Positions 1-9,719 of a stretch of DNA of 9,719 bases are shown here, in pieces. The position numbers and the translations under genes were made by a program. The stretch covers positions 1 to 9,719 of the forward strand of contig DJAN01000170.1 of the NCBI GenBank assembly GCA_002429615.1. The letters are read 5' to 3'. Under the pieces are notes generated by a model. It did no database searches, had not been told where the DNA came from, and was given only the letters and a program-made list of their open reading frames with translations. How positions within the stretch are numbered: position 1 is the stretch's first letter; each line of letters starts with the position of its first letter. The stretch is from Lysobacteraceae bacterium UBA6001 (lineage in GTDB: Bacteria > Pseudomonadota > Gammaproteobacteria > Xanthomonadales > Xanthomonadaceae).

Positions 1-274
1 GGATGTCGCCTACGAGCCTCCATGGATGGATGCACGGCGTGTCCCGAACGCCCCCCGCTCCCCAGCGCCGCGCGCGAAAACAGATAAGCCGGTCAACATC
101 GAAGGCCGACCAAGTCTCCAAAACCCCAAACGGTCCAAACAAAGATCAACCCTGAAAACGCGACGCAGTGTCCGCAAGCCTTCAAAGCACCCGTGTAATA
201 CGCTACCGGCCCCTCCCATGCAGGCAGCGTCGAAGCGCTTCGATGCCGCAGCCCCTCCCCCGGAAGCAGATCCC
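1..274. other. Non-coding leader region at the left edge
   Basis: I see no supportable gene here. The stretch at about 80-170 is rich in A and poorer in GC than the genes, as expected of a promoter region. The open frames on both strands encode only basic or Gly/Ala-rich low-complexity peptides with no family resemblance. The only structured element is the palindrome at 230-243. No convincing -35/-10 pair was found. Confidence 0.6.
230..243. promoter_or_regulatory. Perfect 14-bp palindrome upstream of the reductase-arsC unit
   Basis: TCGAAGCGCTTCGA lies 32-45 bases before the ATG at 275. With one G-T step (229/244) the symmetry extends two more pairs (228/245 and 227/246). The AAGCGCTT core with a central CG resembles operators of LacI-family repressors, but palindromes of other dimeric regulators look similar. 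A poor -10-like TAATAC lies at 196-201, about 30 bases further upstream. A binding role is inferred; only the symmetry is seen. Confidence 0.4.
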
Positions 275-1330
275 ATGAGCCAAGCCCACGGCTACGCCGC
301 CCAGTCCGCCCAGCAGCCGCTGGCCCCGTTTGCCTTCGACCGTCGCGAGCCTGGCCCGCATGACGTTCGTGTCGACATCCTCTACTGCGGCGTCTGCCAC
401 TCCGACCTGCACACCGCCCGCAACGAATGGCAGAACACCCTGTATCCGTCGTTGCCGGGCCACGAAATCGTGGGGCGTGTCAGCGCCGTTGGCAGCGACG
501 TGAAGGGCTTCAAGGTCGGCGACCTGGCCGGCGTCGGCTGCATGGTCGACAGCTGCCGCACCTGCCCGTCCTGCGCCGCGGGGGAAGAGCAGTACTGCGA
601 GAGTGGCTTCACCGGCACCTACAACGGCCCGATGTTCGGCGGCGAGAATACCTATGGCGGCTATTCCGACCATATCGTCGTCGACGAGAAGTACGTCCTG
701 CACATCACCCACGACGACAACCTTGCCGCCGTCGCCCCGCTGCTGTGCGCCGGCATCACCACCTATTCCCCGCTCGCGCACTGGAAGGTGGGCCCGGGCC
801 AGAAGGTGGGCATCGTCGGCCTGGGCGGGCTCGGCCACATGGGCGTGAAGATCGCCAAGGCGATGGGTGCCAGCGTCGTGCTGTTCACCACCTCCGAGAA
901 CAAGCGCGCCGATGCCCTGCGCCTGGGCGCCGACGAAGTGGTGGTCTCGCGTGATCCCGAACAGATGGCCGCCCAGGCCAACTCGCTGGACTTCATCCTC
1001 AACACCGTCGCCGCCACCCACAACCTCGACCCGTTCCTCAACGCGCTCAAGCGCGACGGCGCCATGGTGCTGGTGGGCGCGCCTGAACATGCCCATCCCT
1101 CGCCGAACGTCTTCAACCTGATCATGAAGCGCCGTACCCTGGCCGGCTCGCTGATCGGCGGCATCCGCGAAACCCAGGAGATGCTGGACTTCTGCGCCAA
1201 GCACGGCATCGTCTCGGACATCGAGGTGATCCGCATGGACGAGATCAACAGCGCCTACGAGCGCATGCTGAAGGGCGACGTGAAGTATCGCTTCGTCATC
1301 GATATGGCCACGCTGTCGAAGGGGGCCTGA
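275..1330 (+). CDS. yahK: Zinc-dependent NADPH-type aldehyde reductase / alcohol dehydrogenase (YahK/CAD family)
   Basis: A 351-residue medium-chain dehydrogenase of the cinnamyl-alcohol-dehydrogenase-like branch, close to E. coli YahK as I recall it. The family reduces a broad range of aldehydes to alcohols in the cytosol, usually with NADPH. Visible features: catalytic zinc ligands Cys41 (in CGVCHSDLH), His63 (in PGHE) and Cys158 (in LLCAGITTYSP); structural zinc cysteines 94, 97, 100 and 108; Rossmann motif GLGGLGHMG at 182-190. The segment after the second strand (FTTSENKR) has no acidic residue, which fits NADPH rather than NADH. The conserved end includes GDVKYRFVID. I chose the ATG at 275 because GGAAG lies 8 bases upstream and the protein then has the usual family length. 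The frame is open back to 26, but that extension is basic, low-complexity and unlike the family. arsC follows after 3 bases. The physiological substrate cannot be told from sequence. Confidence 0.92.
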   Translation: MSQAHGYAAQSAQQPLAPFAFDRREPGPHDVRVDILYCGVCHSDLHTARNEWQNTLYPSLPGHEIVGRVSAVGSDVKGFKVGDLAGVGCMVDSCRTCPSCAAGEEQYCESGFTGTYNGPMFGGENTYGGYSDHIVVDEKYVLHITHDDNLAAVAPLLCAGITTYSPLAHWKVGPGQKVGIVGLGGLGHMGVKIAKAMGASVVLFTTSENKRADALRLGADEVVVSRDPEQMAAQANSLDFILNTVAATHNLDPFLNALKRDGAMVLVGAPEHAHPSPNVFNLIMKRRTLAGSLIGGIRETQEMLDFCAKHGIVSDIEVIRMDEINSAYERMLKGDVKYRFVIDMATLSKGA

Positions 1331-1333
1331 GCC

Positions 1334-1735
1334 ATGCAGGGCGAGACCGTCATCTGGCACAACCCACGCTGTGGGACGTCGCGCAACGTGCTCGCCCTGC
1401 TGCGCCACGCCGGCATCGAGCCGCGCGTGGTGGAGTACCTGCGTGATCCCCCGGACCGTGCGTTGCTGCGCGAGACCATCGCCGCCGCCGACCTGACCGT
1501 GCGCGAGGCGATACGGATGAAGGAGGCCGCCTACCGCGAGCGCGGTCTGGAGGATCCCGCGCTGGATGACGACGCCCTGCTGGACGCGATGCTGGCCGAT
1601 CCGGTGCTGATCAATCGGCCGTTCGTGCGCACGCCGCTAGGCACGCGCCTGTGCAGGCCTTCGGAAGTCACGCTGGAGATCCTGCCGCCGCTGGCGACAC
1701 CGTTCTTCAAGGAGGACGGCGAGCGGATCGGCTAA
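1334..1735 (+). CDS. arsC: Arsenate reductase, glutaredoxin-dependent ArsC type
   Basis: A 133-residue cytosolic protein of the thioredoxin-fold ArsC family, which reduces arsenate to arsenite using glutathione and glutaredoxin so that an efflux pump can expel it. Near the N-terminus HNPRCGTSRN contains the nucleophilic Cys13. Arg61, Arg95 (in LINRPFV) and Arg108 (in PLGTRLCRPSEV) match the three arginines, 60, 94 and 107 in the plasmid R773 enzyme, that hold the arsenate intermediate. FFKEDGE near the end is also typical. Length is about that of E. coli ArsC. The start lies 3 bases after the reductase stop, and its purine-rich binding site (GAAGGGGG) lies in the end of that gene, so the two are probably co-transcribed and translationally coupled. 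No arsenite pump or ArsR repressor is in the window. A general ArsC/Spx-like oxidoreductase role is the alternative, but the complete arginine set argues for true arsenate reduction. Confidence 0.93.
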   Translation: MQGETVIWHNPRCGTSRNVLALLRHAGIEPRVVEYLRDPPDRALLRETIAAADLTVREAIRMKEAAYRERGLEDPALDDDALLDAMLADPVLINRPFVRTPLGTRLCRPSEVTLEILPPLATPFFKEDGERIG

Positions 1736-1747
1736 GCCGATCCGTTC
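1721..1747. terminator. Stem-loop between convergent arsC and gltD
   Basis: CGGATCGGC (1724-1732) pairs perfectly with GCCGATCCG (1736-1744). The 3-base loop is the arsC stop codon TAA. The stem extends to 12 pairs with one G-T pair at 1723/1745. It lies between two convergent gene ends that are only 16 bases apart and reads the same from both sides, as expected of a shared bidirectional terminator. No run of T follows on either strand, so it is not a textbook intrinsic terminator; a transcript-end protecting hairpin is the alternative. A second 8-bp stem (1755-1762 with 1770-1777) lies next to it inside the last codons of gltD. Confidence 0.45.
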
Positions 1748-1751
1748 CCGC

Positions 1752-3365
<1,614 letters not shown>

Positions 3366-3394
3366 GGGTCTGAGCAGGTGGGTGAATCGCTGCG

Positions 3395-7864
<4,470 letters not shown>

Positions 7865-7869
7865 GTGTG

Positions 7870-7873
7870 CCTC
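7870..7873 (-). promoter_or_regulatory. Ribosome binding site that sets the gltB start
   Basis: On the minus strand GAGG sits 5 bases before the ATG at 7864. The alternative ATG at 7927 is preceded by GACCTCGA, which does not resemble a binding site. This GAGG is part of a 9-base sequence (7870-7878) that is exactly complementary to 7992-8000 upstream, so it could be masked in a long leader transcript. Confidence 0.6.
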
Positions 7874-7947
7874 GTTGCGATCCGGGAAAGCGGCGACGAC
7901 CGTCCCCGCTCTGTCCCAGCAGCGCATTCGAGGTCACCGGACGATCG

Positions 7948-7976
7948 AATAGAGCACACTTGTTGCGGTGCCGCAA
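7948..7976 (-). promoter_or_regulatory. Candidate sigma-70 type promoter of gltBD with an overlapping palindrome
   Basis: Reading the minus strand, TTGCGG (7976-7971) and TCTATT (7953-7948) are separated by 17 bases. They match the sigma-70 consensus hexamers at 3 and 4 of 6 positions. Transcription would start near 7941 and leave a leader of about 77 bases before the ATG at 7864. The -35 hexamer lies inside the 16-bp palindrome at 7962-7977. The match is modest. Another possible -10, TGTAAC (minus strand of 7983-7988), lies further upstream with an equally poor -35. Confidence 0.3.
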
Positions 7977-7977
7977 C
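7962..7977. promoter_or_regulatory. 16-bp palindrome upstream of gltB, possible operator
   Basis: GTTGCGG and CCGCAAC form perfect 7-base half-sites around a central TG. The element lies 98-113 bases before the chosen gltB start and overlaps the best -35 candidate, a usual place for a dimeric regulator to bind. I do not recognise the motif as the site of a known nitrogen regulator; it is not an obvious NtrC or Lrp consensus. Confidence 0.4.
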
Positions 7978-8006
7978 TCACCGTTACAGATGCAACGAGG
8001 AGTCGC

Positions 8007-8054
8007 GAAAACCTTTGTTTTCCAAGGGTGGCGGCGACGCGCGCGGGCGCCGCC
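8007..8054 (-). terminator. Possible terminator stem-loops after the I78 lipoprotein gene
   Basis: On the minus strand, 14 bases after the lipoprotein stop, GGCGGCG (8054-8048) can pair with CGCCGCC (8036-8030) around an 11-base loop. It is followed by GAAAAC-AAAG-GTTTTC (8022-8007), an AT-rich 6-bp stem. A GC stem followed by an A/T-rich stretch on the transcript is terminator-like, but there is no uninterrupted U run directly behind the first stem. If it is inactive, lipoprotein transcription would run into gltB. Confidence 0.3.
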
Positions 8055-8067
8055 GCAAGTGATTCGA

Positions 8068-8448
8068 TCAGCCGCAGCGCACGCCGGTGATGACCTGCTT
8101 CTCGTCCACTTCCAGGTTGAGCCGGTCGCCGTTGAATTCCATGGTGACCATCTCGCCGGGCTTGAGCACGCGCACCTGTCCGGCCTTGGCGTCTTCCTTT
8201 GCCTGGGCGGACAGCGCATCGGTCAAGGGTTGTCCGACCAGCGACTGCAGCTGGCTGGCGTCGCAGGTGCCGATCGGCGGCGCCTCGGGCGCGGTGTCCT
8301 GGGCGGGCGTGGCGGCGTTGGCGGCATCGCGCTGCGCCTGTGCGCCTGCCGATTCCTGTTCGTCGGGCTGGGGCGACTGGCAGGCGGCCAGCGACAGCGC
8401 GAGCACGGATGCGGCGACGATCATCCGCAAAGAAGCGAGGTGATGCAT
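8068..8448 (-). CDS. Lipoprotein with a peptidase inhibitor I78 domain
   Basis: 126 residues. The N-terminus MHHLASLRMIVAASVLALSL is a signal peptide ending in the lipobox LAAC, so Cys23 would be lipidated and the protein anchored. Gln and Ser follow the cysteine, with no Asp at +2, which favours the outer membrane. Residues 24-58 are a flexible linker rich in Gln, Ala, Pro and Glu. Residues 59-126 fit the inhibitor I78 family (fungal elastase inhibitor AFLEI type): Cys62 at the domain start, VRVLKPGEMVTMEFNGDRLN, LEVDEKQVI and the closing Cys125-Gly. The two cysteines match the family's single disulfide. The likely role is to block serine proteases in the periplasm or at the envelope, either the cell's own or foreign; the target is unknown. 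The frame is open to an ATG at 8490, but the one at 8448 has GGAGG 7 bases upstream and gives a proper signal peptide. It diverges from the topoisomerase gene. Confidence 0.87.
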   Translation of the reverse strand: MHHLASLRMIVAASVLALSLAACQSPQPDEQESAGAQAQRDAANAATPAQDTAPEAPPIGTCDASQLQSLVGQPLTDALSAQAKEDAKAGQVRVLKPGEMVTMEFNGDRLNLEVDEKQVITGVRCG

Positions 8449-8455
8449 CGGGAAA

Positions 8456-8460
8456 CCTCC
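8456..8460 (-). promoter_or_regulatory. Ribosome binding site that sets the I78 lipoprotein start
   Basis: A full GGAGG on the minus strand lies 7 bases before the ATG at 8448. It is the best binding site in the window and decides against the in-frame ATG at 8490, which would put 14 non-signal-like residues before the signal peptide. Confidence 0.8.
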
Positions 8461-8567
8461 GGGTCTGAATGGGCATCCAAGGATAAGCACAAGGCGGCGT
8501 GGCGTGCACGGGTCATCACGGCGCCGCGATCCGGCGTTGACGTGTTCTCCGCCGCGAGGCCACCACC

Positions 8568-9638
8568 ATGGCCGGCATGTCCGTCCCCTCTCCCGCGCTT
8601 CGCGCCATCGCCCGCCAGGCCGGGCTCGTCCATGTCAGCGATGCGTCCCCCGGCATCCAGCGCCGTCGGGCCGGCCAGGGCTTCGCTTACCGCGACAGCG
8701 AGGGTCGCGCGGTACGGGACAAGGAGACGCTGCAGCGCATCCGGTCCCTGGCGATTCCCCCGGCCTACACGGAGGTGTGGATCTGCCCGTTGCCCCATGG
8801 TCACCTGCAGGCCACCGGGCGCGACGCCCGGCGCCGCAAGCAGTACCGCTACCACCCGGCTTGGGCGCAGGTCCGCGGCGACGGCAAGTACGAACACCTG
8901 ATCGCGTTCGGGCGCGCCCTGCCCGGGCTGCGCCGCCGCCTGCGCACCGACCTGCGCCGGCCGGGCTTCCCGCGCGAGAAGGTGCTGGCGATCGTGGTGG
9001 CGCTGATGGCCGACACGCTCGTGCGGGTCGGCAACGAAGAATACGCGCGGACCAACCGCTCGTACGGCCTGACCACCCTGCGCAACCAGCACGTGGCGTT
9101 CGTCAGCGGGGGCCGGGCGCGGCTGAAGTTCCGCGGCAAGAGCGGGCTGGAGCATGACATCGCCATCGACGACCGGCGGCTGGCCAAGCTGGTCAAGGCG
9201 ATCCGCCAGCTGCCGGGGCAGGCGCTGTTCCAGTATCGCGATGACGATGGCGCGCTGCAGCCGGTGGATTCCGGGCAGGTCAACGACTACCTGCGCGAGG
9301 CGATGGGCGGCGAGTTCACCGCCAAGGACTTCCGCACCTGGGGTGGCACGCTGGCGGCGCTGCAGCAGCTGGCGCGGCTGCCGCTGCCGGCACGGCGCAG
9401 CGAACGGGCGTTGGCGCAGCTGCAGAACGAGGTGGTGCGCGAGGTGGCACAGACGCTGGGCAACACGCCGGCGGTGTGTCGCAAGGCCTATATCGACCCC
9501 AGCGTGTTTGCCGCTTGGCGCGAGGATCGCCTGCGGGTGCCCGAGCGCGTGCGCGGGCCGCGCCAGTGGGAGCAGTTCGCGCTGCGCTTCCTGCGTGGCG
9601 CGCATGGGCACGCGAAGAAGCGCGGTCGTGGCACCTGA
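8568..9638 (+). CDS. Poxvirus-like type IB DNA topoisomerase
   Basis: 356 residues. The family relaxes supercoils of either sign by nicking one strand through a 3'-phosphotyrosine bond, without ATP or metal. The N-terminal DNA-binding domain covers about 20-110 (GFAYRDSEG, IPPAYTEVWICP, GHLQATGRDARRRKQYRYH). The catalytic domain is about 115-330. By alignment from memory with vaccinia topoisomerase, the active-site set is Arg153 (LVRVGNEEYA), Lys191 (FRGKSG), Arg256 (DFRTWGG), Asn299 (LGNTPAVCRKAYID) and Tyr308, the nucleophile. Asn replaces the vaccinia His265; I recall the same Asn in the Deinococcus radiodurans enzyme, so it is not a defect. The basic tail (HAKKRGRG) may add DNA contacts. 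The start at 8568 has GAGG 8 bases upstream; an ATG at 8577 is a weaker alternative. Its usual role in bacteria is accessory to topoisomerase I and gyrase. The gene stands alone on this strand, divergent from the I78 lipoprotein gene across 119 bp. Confidence 0.94.
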   Translation: MAGMSVPSPALRAIARQAGLVHVSDASPGIQRRRAGQGFAYRDSEGRAVRDKETLQRIRSLAIPPAYTEVWICPLPHGHLQATGRDARRRKQYRYHPAWAQVRGDGKYEHLIAFGRALPGLRRRLRTDLRRPGFPREKVLAIVVALMADTLVRVGNEEYARTNRSYGLTTLRNQHVAFVSGGRARLKFRGKSGLEHDIAIDDRRLAKLVKAIRQLPGQALFQYRDDDGALQPVDSGQVNDYLREAMGGEFTAKDFRTWGGTLAALQQLARLPLPARRSERALAQLQNEVVREVAQTLGNTPAVCRKAYIDPSVFAAWREDRLRVPERVRGPRQWEQFALRFLRGAHGHAKKRGRGT

Positions 9639-9679
9639 TCCGGCCTTCCTGTCCTTGGTGTCCCTCGTGTTCTCTCCCG

Positions 9680-9707
9680 GTGGGAACCCCTCCCCGTGGG
9701 AACCCCT
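9680..9707 (+). repeat. 12-base direct repeat next to a REP copy
   Basis: GTGGGAACCCCT occurs twice, at 9680-9691 and 9696-9707, with a period of 16 bases and a CCCC spacer. The second copy runs directly into the REP sequence at the right edge, overlapping it by two bases. It is too short to be called a satellite and may be the remains of local slippage or of REP insertion. Confidence 0.7.
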
Positions 9708-9719
9708 GTAGGAGCGGCT
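9706..9719 (+). repeat. Partial GTAG-type REP sequence cut by the window edge
   Basis: CTGTAGGAGCGGCT is identical to the first 14 bases of the left arm of the REP pair at 3296-3309. The element continues past the end of the window. It lies 67 bases after the topoisomerase stop, the usual intergenic setting of such repeats. Confidence 0.8.

Noticed and set aside
26..274. An N-terminal extension of the reductase to an ATG at 26
   Set aside because: The 83 extra residues are basic and low-complexity, lie in a promoter-like region and have no counterpart in the family; the ATG at 275 has a good binding site.
203..1408. A 401-codon open frame on the minus strand opposite the reductase gene
   Set aside because: It is a compositional shadow; the plus strand encodes all the zinc ligands and the Rossmann motif of a known family.
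7865..7927. An N-terminal extension of GltB to an ATG at 7927
   Set aside because: There is no binding site before it, and it would make the propeptide before the catalytic cysteine 44 residues long instead of 23.
8449..8490. An N-terminal extension of the I78 lipoprotein
   Set aside because: It would bury the signal peptide behind 14 extra residues and ignore the strong GGAGG at 8456-8460.
7867..8901. A 344-codon plus-strand open frame running across the gltB leader, the lipoprotein and the topoisomerase start
   Set aside because: It crosses two genes and two intergenic regions in other frames and matches nothing recognisable.
8421..9611. A 396-codon open frame on the minus strand opposite the topoisomerase gene
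   Set aside because: It is the complement of a gene with a full set of catalytic motifs, and its product is low-complexity.

Overview
The window is high-GC DNA with compact gene spacing, and its composition and gene content point to a gammaproteobacterium of the Xanthomonadaceae (Lysobacter, Luteimonas, Stenotrophomonas or Pseudoxanthomonas type). The strongest clue is a GTAG-headed REP palindrome, GTAGGAGCGGCTTCAGCCGC, of a type abundant in that family. It occurs as an inverted pair at 3296-3365 and again, cut off, at the right edge (9706-9719). The family assignment is an inference from memory of such repeats; no search was run.

Layout. (1) Bases 1-274 are a non-coding leader with a perfect 14-bp palindrome at 230-243. 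(2) 275-1735, plus strand: a zinc-dependent, probably NADPH-linked aldehyde reductase/alcohol dehydrogenase of the YahK/CAD type, followed after 3 bases by a glutaredoxin-type arsenate reductase (ArsC). The two look like one transcription unit. (3) 7864-1752, minus strand: gltB then gltD, the two subunits of NADPH glutamate synthase (GOGAT), separated by 170 bp that carry the REP pair. The arsC and gltD ends converge on a stem-loop at 1721-1747. (4) 7865-8067 is a 203-bp intergenic region upstream of gltB with several inverted repeats. (5) 8448-8068, minus strand: a small lipoprotein with a peptidase-inhibitor I78 domain. (6) 8568-9638, plus strand, divergent from the lipoprotein gene: a poxvirus-like type IB DNA topoisomerase. 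(7) 9639-9719 is non-coding and ends inside another REP copy.

How the genes work together. GltB and GltD form one enzyme that turns glutamine plus 2-oxoglutarate into two glutamates, the entry point for ammonium nitrogen together with glutamine synthetase. The reductase/ArsC pair looks like a small detoxification unit. The I78 lipoprotein and the topoisomerase share only a divergent start region, and nothing in the sequence links their functions.

The window is mainly ordinary core-genome content. I found no CRISPR array, transposase, tRNA or rRNA, phage gene or recognisable defence system, and no clear candidate for a new multi-gene system. The observations worth a second look are regulatory: the REP pair inside the gltBD operon, the inverted repeats in the gltB leader (one can pair with the gltB ribosome binding site), and the palindrome before the reductase gene.
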